6,619 nucleotides of DNA from Candidatus Bathyarchaeota archaeon (GCA_014730055.1 WJIV01000129.1:1-6619); one strand, 5' to 3'; shown: positions 1 to 5,907, counted from the stretch's first letter. Translations and numbers: made by a program. The notes: generated by a model from the letters alone, not told the origin.

Positions 1-9
1 ATATAATCC

Positions 10-1110
10 ATGAGTGACCTGAGGAAACCATTTCCATTAACTGAGAGAACAACTTACCTGAATATAGCTAACCACAGCCCACCAAGCCTACCGGTCAAGA
101 AAGCCATTAGCGACTTTCTTGAGGACTGGGACAGACTTGAGAGGAAAGGAGACATGAAGGTAGAGGAAGCTAACAGGAGCTTTGCTAGGCTCATCAACGC
201 AAAGCCTGAGGAGATAGCATGCCAGCCTAACACCAGCAGGGGTTTAGCCACTGTAGCGGCATCCCTAGATTATCCGAAAGATTGTAACATAGTTGTTAAT
301 GACCTGGAGAACTGGGCGAACATATACCCCTGGACCAGCCTGAGGTCCAAGGGCGTAGAAGTCAGGATAGTAGAAGGTGAAGGAGGGGCAGTTCAATATG
401 ATGACCTGGAGAGTGAGATCGATCAGAACACAAAAGTGCTCTCAATCAGCCACGTCCAGTGGCTGACAGGAGCCAGAGCAGAACTAAGACCTCTTGCCGA
501 CTTGATTCATGCTAATGGGGGCCTCCTGGTCGTCGATGGGATCCAGGCCGCTGGGGCAGTCGAGGTAGATGTGAAGAAAGATGATGTCGACTTCTACGCC
601 TGTGGCAGCTATAAATGGCTGCTAGGGCCATCAGGAGCAGGTTTCCTCTATGCAAAAGAAGACCATCATGAGAGCCTTAAGCCAAAGGAATATGGTTACA
701 GGGCTATAGCTGAGCACAGCCTCGAAACGCCTGCATTAAAGGATACCGCGCAGAGGCTCGAGTTCGGTGAACCAAGTTACCTAAGTTTCGTAGGTACAAA
801 AGCAGGGATTGACCTAATGCTAGGTTTAGGTACAGATAGAATTGAGAGACAGATTCTAAGCCTCGCTCAAAAACTCTATGATGGAGTTCATGAACTGACA
901 TTAGAAATAGTATCTCCCGAGAATAAGGATCTCAGGTCAGGGGTGATAAGCTTCACAGCGGGAAAGGATGAGGAGATATTCGACCAGTTAACTCGAAGAG
1001 GGTACATAATCAGTCTGAGGCCAGCAGGGATCAGGATCTCTACCGGGTTTTATAACTCCATGGAGGAAATTGAGAGGCTTCTAGGAGACCTTGAGGATAT
1101 TGTACGATAG
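10..1110 (+). CDS. Class V aminotransferase-fold PLP enzyme (isopenicillin N epimerase / cysteine desulfurase-like superfamily)
   Basis: A cytosolic fold-type I PLP enzyme of 366 residues, about normal length for the class V family. Visible landmarks are the phosphate-cup N-T-S at 74-76, His148 stacking position, the cofactor-binding D176 in VVDGIQAAG (Q179 nearby), the Schiff-base lysine K202 in GSYKWLLGPSG, and the C-terminal signature RISTGFYNSMEEIERLL from 342. The C-terminal loop where SufS/NifS desulfurases carry their catalytic cysteine reads SLRPAGIR instead. The only cysteines are C71, C92 and C198, so desulfurase activity is unlikely. The exact reaction (epimerase, lyase, transaminase) cannot be read from the sequence. 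The ATG at 10 fits the family N-terminus (FPLTERTTYLN follows directly). Only nine bases lie upstream, so its promoter is not visible. Cgi121 follows 33 bp downstream on the same strand. Family assignment is firm; substrate is unknown. Confidence 0.9.
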   Translation: MSDLRKPFPLTERTTYLNIANHSPPSLPVKKAISDFLEDWDRLERKGDMKVEEANRSFARLINAKPEEIACQPNTSRGLATVAASLDYPKDCNIVVNDLENWANIYPWTSLRSKGVEVRIVEGEGGAVQYDDLESEIDQNTKVLSISHVQWLTGARAELRPLADLIHANGGLLVVDGIQAAGAVEVDVKKDDVDFYACGSYKWLLGPSGAGFLYAKEDHHESLKPKEYGYRAIAEHSLETPALKDTAQRLEFGEPSYLSFVGTKAGIDLMLGLGTDRIERQILSLAQKLYDGVHELTLEIVSPENKDLRSGVISFTAGKDEEIFDQLTRRGYIISLRPAGIRISTGFYNSMEEIERLLGDLEDIVR

Positions 1111-1119
1111 ATTTAATCA
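1108..1119 (+). promoter_or_regulatory. Candidate TATA box for the Cgi121 gene
   Basis: The element TTTAAT at 1112-1117 lies about 29 nt ahead of the TTG start at 1144, directly after the aminotransferase stop codon. No Shine-Dalgarno-like purine run precedes the TTG (the preceding bases are CTCCGAAA). This is consistent with a leaderless transcript in archaea, but the call rests on spacing and composition only. Confidence 0.4.
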
Positions 1120-1143
1120 TCTCCGCTTCTTTAATCTCCGAAA

Positions 1144-1692
1144 TTGAAAATACTTAATGTCTCAGATGATGAGAAACAGATAGCTATTACCGGAATAACC
1201 GGCGTTGAGATAGAGGACATTAACAAAACCCTCGAGGAAATGGACAAGATCAAAGGCGATACGGTCTTTCAGCTATTTGATGCCTCCAAGGTAGCCGGTT
1301 GGAGGCATATATATTATTCATCTGTAAGCGCTTTGAACGCAGTGAGAACGGGATCAGCTGTCAGCAACCACGTCGAGGTAGAAGCTCTACTATACGCCTC
1401 TGCCCAGGATCAAATTAGCAAGGCGATAAAAATTATGGGTGTAACGAGGAACACCAAGGATGTTGCGTTATTAGTGATTGCTAGAGACCCAAAGGGCACT
1501 GCCATCAGGCTTGCTCAACATCTTGGAGAAGAAAAATGCCAAGTCCTTGAACTAGATGAGGGAAAATTTAGACATATAAAAGAGATCTATGGGATATCTG
1601 AAAAAGCCATTGAAACCCTCGAATGTGACAAATATGAGGCACTAGAGAGGCTGGTCATAGAGAAATGCGTATTAATGCCCCTTCTTAGATAA
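1144..1692 (+). CDS. cgi121: KEOPS complex subunit Cgi121 (tRNA t6A37 biosynthesis)
   Basis: A 182-residue Cgi121-family protein. In archaea and eukaryotes Cgi121 binds the Bud32 kinase within KEOPS, stimulates it and helps recruit tRNA through its 3' CCA end, for threonylcarbamoyl transfer to A37. The family pattern is clear: QLFDASKVAGWRHIYYSS (43-60) followed by a helix with SALNA, then EVEALLYASAQDQISKAIK (78-96) and LLVIARD (109-115), the core strand. The start is TTG at 1144. The frame has a stop at 1132-1134 and no ATG or GTG between, and the first residues already run into the family's N-terminal strand (IAITGITGVEI). The length is slightly above the usual 150-170; the extra residues lie in the C-terminal tail. 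Its last 21 nt overlap the 3' end of the THUMP gene on the other strand. The other KEOPS genes are not in this window. Confidence 0.9.
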   Translation: MKILNVSDDEKQIAITGITGVEIEDINKTLEEMDKIKGDTVFQLFDASKVAGWRHIYYSSVSALNAVRTGSAVSNHVEVEALLYASAQDQISKAIKIMGVTRNTKDVALLVIARDPKGTAIRLAQHLGEEKCQVLELDEGKFRHIKEIYGISEKAIETLECDKYEALERLVIEKCVLMPLLR

Positions 1693-2208
1693 CTCATATT
1701 TCTCCTTTTGAATATTCAACTTATCCTCGGGCCTTATCACGCTAACCCCTGTCTTATTTCCAAGTACATTGATAAGGACCGTCCAGTCAGGATCCTCAAG
1801 ATCTACATCGTTATCAAAAATATCGGCGACTGGTTCAATTATCTCAAGACGTCCAAGATTAGTTCGCCTCTTCTCGACTGTGATCCTGAAGGTCTCATCA
1901 TCACTGACTTTTTCCTTCTGCCTATTTACCTCTTCAACTATGTCTTCGATACTTGTTTTCACCCATGAGATTATCGGCATTATCCTGTAAATATTCTTGA
2001 ATCTATCGGGCTCTTCCTCCATATAATCCCTTAAAGAATGTATAGCTTCAATAGGCCCCAGGGACGACCATCCTAAGATAAGCCCCTTTACCCGTGATCG
2101 ATCAACCTTAGCCTCCTCATCGCCAACAGCCCTTAGATTCATCCACAGCTCGCTGGTTGCTTCGCTAATAGTTAACTGCTCCGTTGTCGCCAGTAGATTA
2201 TACTTCAT
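1672..2208 (-). CDS. THUMP-domain RNA-binding protein, Tan1/THUMPD1-like
   Basis: A 178-residue protein with a THUMP domain and no catalytic domain. Residues about 70-165 carry the THUMP pattern: a KNIYRIMPIISWVKTSIEDI stretch (71-90), FRITVEKRRTNLGRLEII (107-124), then DPDWTVLINVLGNKTGVSVI (139-158) closing the domain. The N-terminal 65 residues (NLLATTEQLTISEATSELW, then GWSSLGPIEAIHSL) are the Tan1-type ferredoxin-like extension. In yeast, Tan1 is the tRNA adaptor for N4-acetylcytidine formation in tRNA-Ser and tRNA-Leu; an equivalent role in archaea is inferred. The ATG at 2208 matches the family start (MKYNLLATT). The gene is divergent from the DUF89 phosphatase across 55 bp and overlaps Cgi121 by 21 nt at its 3' end, so the two 3' ends are constrained together. 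No methylase, thiolase or acetyltransferase domain is fused. Confidence 0.88.
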   Translation of the reverse strand: MKYNLLATTEQLTISEATSELWMNLRAVGDEEAKVDRSRVKGLILGWSSLGPIEAIHSLRDYMEEEPDRFKNIYRIMPIISWVKTSIEDIVEEVNRQKEKVSDDETFRITVEKRRTNLGRLEIIEPVADIFDNDVDLEDPDWTVLINVLGNKTGVSVIRPEDKLNIQKEKYELSKKGH

Positions 2209-2218
2209 GATTAATCAT
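2207..2218. repeat. 12-bp perfect palindrome over the THUMP start codon
   Basis: ATGATTAATCAT reads the same on both strands. It overlaps two bases of the THUMP start codon (2206-2208) and the expected transcription start of that leaderless gene. A site of this symmetry could bind a dimeric regulator, but it is short and A/T-rich, so chance is a real alternative. Confidence 0.35.
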
Positions 2219-2230
2219 TATACTCGATAT

Positions 2231-2240
2231 GTTTTTTAGA
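2231..2240. promoter_or_regulatory. Candidate shared TATA element between divergent THUMP and DUF89 genes
   Basis: The run GTTTTTTAGA (reverse complement TCTAAAAAAC) has its centre at about 2235. That is about 27 nt upstream of the THUMP ATG (2208, minus) and about 29 nt upstream of the DUF89 ATG (2264, plus). It is the strongest A/T block at leaderless spacing for both genes, and neither start has a Shine-Dalgarno sequence. A second A/T block at 2215-2223 sits too close to one start and too far from the other. Confidence 0.45.
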
Positions 2241-2263
2241 TTACGTTCGATGGACTGTGTATC

Positions 2264-3148
2264 ATGAAGGTAGGTTCCAGGTGCGGCTACTGTCTCCTCC
2301 ACAGGGGTTATAAGATGATAAAGATGAGCACAGAGGACGAGGATAAAAGGCAGGAGGCAATGGAGGAGTTGTTAAAGATGATGGGAGAAACCTATAACTC
2401 AGATGCGGTCCCCAGCGTCATTGGAGCCGAGAGGGGTAGAGTCATCGCAAGGGTAACGGGCTGCAAGGATCCCTACAAAAAGATGAAAAAGGAAGCAAAT
2501 GAGAGAGCCCTTGAGCTATTGCCTGACCTGAGGAAAATGATAGAGGAGAAACCTATAGAAGAGAGGCTCAGGACAGCCTCACTAATAAGCTGCCTTGGAA
2601 ATGTCCTTGATTATGACGTACCGGGTAGTAACAGTGATATCGATTCCGCAATGAAGCTAATCCATGAGGGATTATATCTCGACGACACCGACAAGATAAA
2701 AGATCTGATTCAAGGTAAAACTGAAGTTCTTTTCTTCACTGATAACGCGGGGGAGATAGGATTCGACACTCTATTGGTCGAGGAGTTAAAACAGATTGGA
2801 GCTAGAGTGGTAGTAGCGGTGAAAGGTGGCCCGAGCTTGAATGATGCTCTCATGGAGGACGCAAAAATGGTGGGCATGGACAAGCTGGCTGATGAATTGA
2901 TAACCACCGGAACCGATGCTATAGGTGTCAGGCTGGACGAATCACCTGAATGGTTCAAGGAATATTTCTACAACTCCGACTTGATTATAGCTAAGGGCAT
3001 GGCAAACTGGGAAACCCTCACAGAGTACCCCGCACCTTGTCCAACAGCTTACATATTCAGAACCAAGTGTGAGCCAGTTGCAAGGTCTCTTGGTGGTCCG
3101 GAGAACAAGTGTATAGTAAAGCTTGTTGAAGAAGGGTGGAAGCTCTAA
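2264..3148 (+). CDS. DUF89 / ARMT1-like metal-dependent damage-control phosphatase
   Basis: A 294-residue stand-alone DUF89 protein of the archaeal/bacterial subfamily. Characterised relatives are Mn/Co/Ni-dependent phosphatases acting on phosphorylated or damaged sugar-phosphate metabolites; the substrate here cannot be inferred. Family landmarks in order are an N-terminal C-x2-C (C7, C10), GCKDPYKKMK with C68, the GNVLDYD block (112-118), the metal site FFTDNAGEIGFDTL with D160-N161, KGGPSLNDALMEDA (188-200) supplying N193, D194 and probably D199, and IIAKGMANWETL (241-252) with K244 and N248. The ATG at 2264 is preferred because the C-x2-C that typically opens the family starts six residues in; a later ATG would delete it. 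The gene is divergent from THUMP. It is convergent with TsaC, the stop codons sharing bases 3146-3147. Confidence 0.88.
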   Translation: MKVGSRCGYCLLHRGYKMIKMSTEDEDKRQEAMEELLKMMGETYNSDAVPSVIGAERGRVIARVTGCKDPYKKMKKEANERALELLPDLRKMIEEKPIEERLRTASLISCLGNVLDYDVPGSNSDIDSAMKLIHEGLYLDDTDKIKDLIQGKTEVLFFTDNAGEIGFDTLLVEELKQIGARVVVAVKGGPSLNDALMEDAKMVGMDKLADELITTGTDAIGVRLDESPEWFKEYFYNSDLIIAKGMANWETLTEYPAPCPTAYIFRTKCEPVARSLGGPENKCIVKLVEEGWKL

Positions 3149-3161
3149 GCTCTTAGAGCTT
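3140..3161. terminator. 22-bp palindrome across convergent stop codons; possible bidirectional terminator
   Basis: The arms AAGCTCTAAG and CTTAGAGCTT are perfect reverse complements separated by two bases. The palindrome contains the stop codons of both the DUF89 gene (TAA 3146-3148) and the TsaC gene (TAG, 3147-3145 on the minus strand). In RNA it could fold as a 7-8 bp stem with a 4-6 nt loop on either strand. No strong T-tract follows on either side, so termination is inferred from position rather than from a complete terminator signature. Confidence 0.4.
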
Positions 3162-3756
3162 TAATTATCTCATCACCCGAGATTGGACCACTACGATGTA
3201 TCCATAATTCATCGCTTGAGAGATCTAGTACAGTTGAGGGGGATTGACCAGGGCTTGGTCCATCATCGATTATTATGTCAACAGTTTTACCGAACTTTTG
3301 AACTGCCTCCTTACCTGATGAGACCGGGGATTGGTCTGACTTGTTAGCACTTGTGCTTACGATAACACCTGCAGATAATCCAGCTAACCTCCTCGCAGCC
3401 TCATGGCCCGGGACCCGGATAGCCAGTGTATCTTTGTGCCTAGTGACCCAGAAGGGATAGTCAACCTTTTTCGGCAGTACAAGAGTCAATGGTCCTGGCC
3501 AGAACTTTTTGGCTAGTATCTCGGCAGCTGTGTTGAATTGAACTACCTTCCTTGCCTTCTCTATATCGCTGCAGATGAGAGGCATTGGCTTATCTGCCCT
3601 GCCCTTAATCTCGCATATTCGTTTCGTGGCATCCGGATCGCTGGGTAAAGCGCCCAAGCCGTAAACCGTCTCAGTAGGGTATATCACAACCCCCCCAGTG
3701 AGAATGCTCCTGGCTGCTGTTTTTAGGCCCTGCTCATCTGCGTTTACGAGTTTCAT
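3145..3756 (-). CDS. tsaC: L-threonylcarbamoyladenylate synthase, TsaC/YrdC type (Sua5 family without Sua5 domain)
   Basis: A 203-residue YrdC-domain enzyme that makes threonylcarbamoyl-AMP from threonine, bicarbonate and ATP, the intermediate consumed by KEOPS for tRNA t6A37. The YrdC signatures are complete and in order: YPTETVYGLG (26-35), EIKGRADKPMPL (49-60), FWPGPLTLVLP (85-95), LAIRVPGH (111-118), VSTSAN (133-138), STVLDL (174-179) and the terminal IHRSG (186-190). The protein stops soon after the YrdC fold, so it is the short TsaC form rather than the roughly 340-residue Sua5 form with an extra C-terminal domain that many archaea have. The ATG at 3756 begins the standard N-terminal helix. 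The ZIP gene lies 38 bp upstream on the same strand. A weak TATA-like element sits about 25 nt upstream, so it may have its own promoter. The tail is convergent with DUF89. Confidence 0.93.
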   Translation of the reverse strand: MKLVNADEQGLKTAARSILTGGVVIYPTETVYGLGALPSDPDATKRICEIKGRADKPMPLICSDIEKARKVVQFNTAAEILAKKFWPGPLTLVLPKKVDYPFWVTRHKDTLAIRVPGHEAARRLAGLSAGVIVSTSANKSDQSPVSSGKEAVQKFGKTVDIIIDDGPSPGQSPSTVLDLSSDELWIHRSGPISGDEIIKALRA

Positions 3757-3776
3757 TACCTTCTCTATAACTTGGT

Positions 3777-3785
3777 GATTTATGA
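3777..3785 (-). promoter_or_regulatory. Candidate TATA box for tsaC
   Basis: On the minus strand CATAAATC has its core at 3778-3783, about 25 nt ahead of the ATG at 3756 and inside the 38-bp gap after the ZIP gene. A GAGAAGG run also precedes the ATG, but only about 2 nt away, which is too close for a normal Shine-Dalgarno sequence. The evidence is weak; read-through from the ZIP promoter is equally possible. Confidence 0.3.
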
Positions 3786-3794
3786 AGACTGCAG

Positions 3795-4631
3795 TTATTC
3801 ATGGTGGAAGACCAGCCCAAGTGCATATATGAGAATCATCCCAAGGAATAGGATACCCATCTGGATTAAAGTCATCTTTGTGTTACGATCCTCCCACATC
3901 TCTGGTATCAGCTCAGATGCCGACAGGAAAATGAAGGCCCCTGCACTGAAGGCGATCATATAGCCCGCGAGATTTTCCACAGAGCCTATAAAGAAGCTGC
4001 CAAATAATCCTCCGAATACAACAGATAGGGCGGCAGCGAAGTTGTATATTAGGGCCCTTCTGCGGTCCACGCCTGCGTATACAAGTATACCGTAGTCACC
4101 CATCTCCTGAGGTAACTCGTGGAACGCTACTGCTATTGCAGCAGATAGCCCAACTGTAAAGCTGTTAATGAAAGCGGCTGCAATTATCATTCCGTCAATA
4201 AAATTGTGAATAAAATCTCCGATGAGGTTGAGATAAGCAAATTCCTTCGTAGGAGCATCGTCTTCCTCCTGATCGAGTTTATGAGTGTGACCATGACCGT
4301 GATACCAATATAGTGTCCTCTCAAGAAACAGAAATACACCGAACCCTATTGCTATTATTGGGAAAACTAGATGCTCATCCACCAGCTCAACAGCCTCTGG
4401 GAGGAGGTCGAATAAAGATGCTCCCAGAATTGTTCCAGCCGAGAAAGCGACAAGAACTGAGAGTATCTTGTGAAGAGTTTCCTGTGCAAGAGAAACCGTG
4501 AATATTCCAATCAAGGAGAGAATACTAACAGCGATTGTAGCAATCAGTGTATTTACCAGACTAGATGGCATGAGGAACCATAAGTAGTGTATATTGTAAA
4601 CCTTGCGTATTAAGGAGAAAGAAATCCGCAT
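3795..4631 (-). CDS. ZIP-family divalent metal transporter
   Basis: An integral membrane protein of the ZIP (Zrt/Irt-like) family that would carry zinc or other divalent metals into the cytoplasm. About eight hydrophobic segments are visible (roughly 25-48, 55-78, 88-106, 133-154, 158-180, 193-217, 221-243, 255-275, numbered from the long start). The metal-path motifs are present: HNFIDG (142-147) in segment four and HELPQE (171-176) in segment five. The Q replaces the second His of the classical HExPHE. The loop between segments three and four is His-rich (HGHGHTH, 111-117, then an acidic run), as in GufA/LIV-1-like members. The start is ambiguous: ATG at 4631 gives 278 residues, ATG at 4571 gives 258. 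The shorter form begins MPSSLVNTL immediately before the first membrane helix and looks more family-like. The extra 20 residues would overlap a TATA-like sequence. The gene is divergent from the DEAD-box helicase. Confidence 0.92.
   Translation of the reverse strand: MRISFSLIRKVYNIHYLWFLMPSSLVNTLIATIAVSILSLIGIFTVSLAQETLHKILSVLVAFSAGTILGASLFDLLPEAVELVDEHLVFPIIAIGFGVFLFLERTLYWYHGHGHTHKLDQEEDDAPTKEFAYLNLIGDFIHNFIDGMIIAAAFINSFTVGLSAAIAVAFHELPQEMGDYGILVYAGVDRRRALIYNFAAALSVVFGGLFGSFFIGSVENLAGYMIAFSAGAFIFLSASELIPEMWEDRNTKMTLIQMGILFLGMILIYALGLVFHHE
4587..4600 (-). promoter_or_regulatory. Candidate TATA region for the ZIP gene (short start)
   Basis: On the minus strand GTTTACAATATAC falls about 20-30 nt ahead of the ATG at 4571, which is the leaderless spacing. 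If this is the promoter, the ATG at 4631 lies upstream of transcription and is not used. A competing TTAAAA block (about 4654-4659) stands about 25 nt ahead of 4631, so the choice is not settled. Confidence 0.35.
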
Positions 4632-4670
4632 AATATCTTGAATTACAGCATCATTTTAATGAAAGATATA

Positions 4671-4691
4671 CCTTGATGTAGAACACCAAGG
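4671..4691. repeat. Imperfect inverted repeat between divergent ZIP and helicase genes
   Basis: CCTTGATG and CACCAAGG pair at seven of eight positions around the 5-base centre TAGAA. The repeat lies immediately upstream of the helicase TATA-like element, in the only sizeable non-coding stretch of the window (4632-4723). It could be an operator, but an isolated match of this length may be chance. Confidence 0.25.
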
Positions 4692-4693
4692 AA

Positions 4694-4705
4694 TAGGTTT
4701 TATTA
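4694..4705 (+). promoter_or_regulatory. Candidate TATA box for the DEAD-box helicase gene
   Basis: TTTTATTA (4698-4705, after AGG) stands about 23-27 nt before the ATG at 4724 and about 53 nt before the ATG at 4754. Transcription would begin near 4724-4730. That gives either a leaderless message from 4724 or a leader of about 25-30 nt to 4754. The bases ahead of both ATGs are not Shine-Dalgarno-like. Confidence 0.4.
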
Positions 4706-4723
4706 GCACCGCCACCTTCTCAC

Positions 4724-5875
4724 ATGAGATTCACAGTAATATTGCTGATTAACATGAAATTCAACGAACTACCAATTGAAGAAGATATTCTCAGGGCCCT
4801 CGATGACCTCGGCTTTGAGGAGCCCTTTCCCATACAGGAAAACGCTATTCCCCCCATGCTAGAAGGCAAGAATGTTCTTGGGCAAGCGAAGACGGGCACA
4901 GGGAAGACCGCGGCGTTCGGCGTCCCCATGATCCAGAAACTTAACCCCAAGACAGGATACGTCGAAGGCCTTGTATTAGCCCCAGTGAGAGAACTAGCCC
5001 AGCAGATAACGGATGACATCAATAGCTACGCTAAATACACCGATGTATGGGCAATGTCTATTTACGGTGGCGTTAGCATCAACGGACAGGTCCAGGAGCT
5101 CAGAAAGAACCCAACCATAGTCGTCGGTACGCCTGGCAGAATAATTGACCAGATTAAGAGAGGTCACCTTGATCTTAGACATGTGAAGATGGTAGCCCTA
5201 GACGAGGCTGACCGTATGTTTGATATGGGATTTTTTGAAGACATCGAATGGATTCTAAACAAGACCCCACGGAATAGACAGGTAAGTCTGTGGAGTGCTA
5301 CCTTTGATGACAGGACTCGAAGGCTCAGCGCAAAGTACATGCCGGACAGTCTCGAGGTTAATATGAGCAGAGACGAGATAGGTCTAACCACTATAAGGCA
5401 GTACTATATGATCATGGCTGAGCACGAGAAATACGACAACCTGAAGAGGATAATTGATCACTTCAAAGTAGAACGAGGAATAATCTTCTGCAGAACCAAG
5501 CGGAAAGTAGACAGGATAGCGAGCCAACTGAAAAGAGACAAGATACCGGCAAGGGCTATTCACGGTGATTTCAGTCAGGCAAGGCGGCAGGGTGTTCTTG
5601 ACGGTTTCAAGGATGATAATTTTGAGATACTCGTGGCGACTGAGGTAGCCGCGAGGGGTCTCGATATAGAGGATGTCCCCTTCATAATCAATCTGGACAT
5701 ACCAGATGACCCAAATATGTACTTCCACAGGATAGGACGTACAGCGAGGGCTGGCAAGAAAGGTACAAGCATTACATTCGTTCTGCCAGATCAGGAGATG
5801 GAGCTCTGGCGGATAAAAGCCATTACGAAGACTGAGCTAGAGAAATTCGCCCTCCCACCGGCTTTCCTCTTCTAA
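4724..5875 (+). CDS. DEAD-box ATP-dependent RNA helicase
   Basis: A minimal two-domain DEAD-box helicase of 383 residues from ATG 4724, or 373 from ATG 4754. It would unwind or remodel RNA in the cytoplasm at the cost of ATP. The motifs, numbered from the long start, are: Q-motif with the upstream aromatic F13 and Q38; I AKTGTGKT (55-62); Ia PVRELAQQ (87-94); TPGR (136-139); II DEAD (160-163); III SAT (191-193); IV IIFCRTKR (253-260); V ATEVAARGLDI (305-315); VI HRIGRTARAGKKG (335-347). Two positions differ from consensus: PTREL is PVREL and ATD in motif V is ATE. There is no basic or RGG C-terminal tail, so specificity must come from the core or partners. The second ATG starts MKFNELPIEEDIL, which matches the family N-terminus, whereas the first ten residues are an unaligned hydrophobic stretch; the short form is a strong alternative. 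Confidence 0.95.
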   Translation: MRFTVILLINMKFNELPIEEDILRALDDLGFEEPFPIQENAIPPMLEGKNVLGQAKTGTGKTAAFGVPMIQKLNPKTGYVEGLVLAPVRELAQQITDDINSYAKYTDVWAMSIYGGVSINGQVQELRKNPTIVVGTPGRIIDQIKRGHLDLRHVKMVALDEADRMFDMGFFEDIEWILNKTPRNRQVSLWSATFDDRTRRLSAKYMPDSLEVNMSRDEIGLTTIRQYYMIMAEHEKYDNLKRIIDHFKVERGIIFCRTKRKVDRIASQLKRDKIPARAIHGDFSQARRQGVLDGFKDDNFEILVATEVAARGLDIEDVPFIINLDIPDDPNMYFHRIGRTARAGKKGTSITFVLPDQEMELWRIKAITKTELEKFALPPAFLF

Positions 5876-5888
5876 CCTTAAATAACAT
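5876..5888 (+). promoter_or_regulatory. Candidate TATA box for alr
   Basis: TTAAATA (5878-5884), preceded by CC, is centred about 27 nt ahead of the ATG at 5908 and begins two bases after the helicase stop codon. The bases before the ATG are pyrimidine-rich (TTTCCCCTC), ruling out a Shine-Dalgarno sequence. It is one of the cleanest leaderless-promoter candidates in the window. Confidence 0.5.
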
Positions 5889-5907
5889 ATCTGACGTATT
5901 TCCCCTC

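Noticed and set aside
10..1110. Cysteine desulfurase (SufS/NifS/IscS) annotation
   Set aside because: The catalytic cysteine of the C-terminal loop is missing and the remaining cysteines are in positions unrelated to it.
3145..3756. Truncated Sua5 pseudogene
   Set aside because: The protein ends with the normal YrdC C-terminal IHRSG block and a proper helix. It matches a complete short TsaC rather than a broken Sua5, and no remnant of the Sua5 domain follows.
3757..3766. Shine-Dalgarno sequence for tsaC (GAGAAGG on the minus strand)
   Set aside because: It ends only about two bases before the ATG, too close for ribosome binding, and no other gene here has a comparable element.
4632..4723. 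Riboswitch or small RNA in the ZIP/helicase intergenic region
   Set aside because: The stretch is short and holds promoter-like A/T blocks and one imperfect inverted repeat. I see no conserved metal-riboswitch core or a stable multi-stem fold.
5384..5728. A 114-codon open frame on the minus strand inside the helicase gene, and similar frames elsewhere (54-251, 704-901, 1708-1990, 2710-2958, 6267-6551)
   Set aside because: Each lies wholly or mainly opposite or within a gene with clear family motifs, none shows a recognisable domain or promoter, and their compositions are what the reverse reading of the real gene would give.
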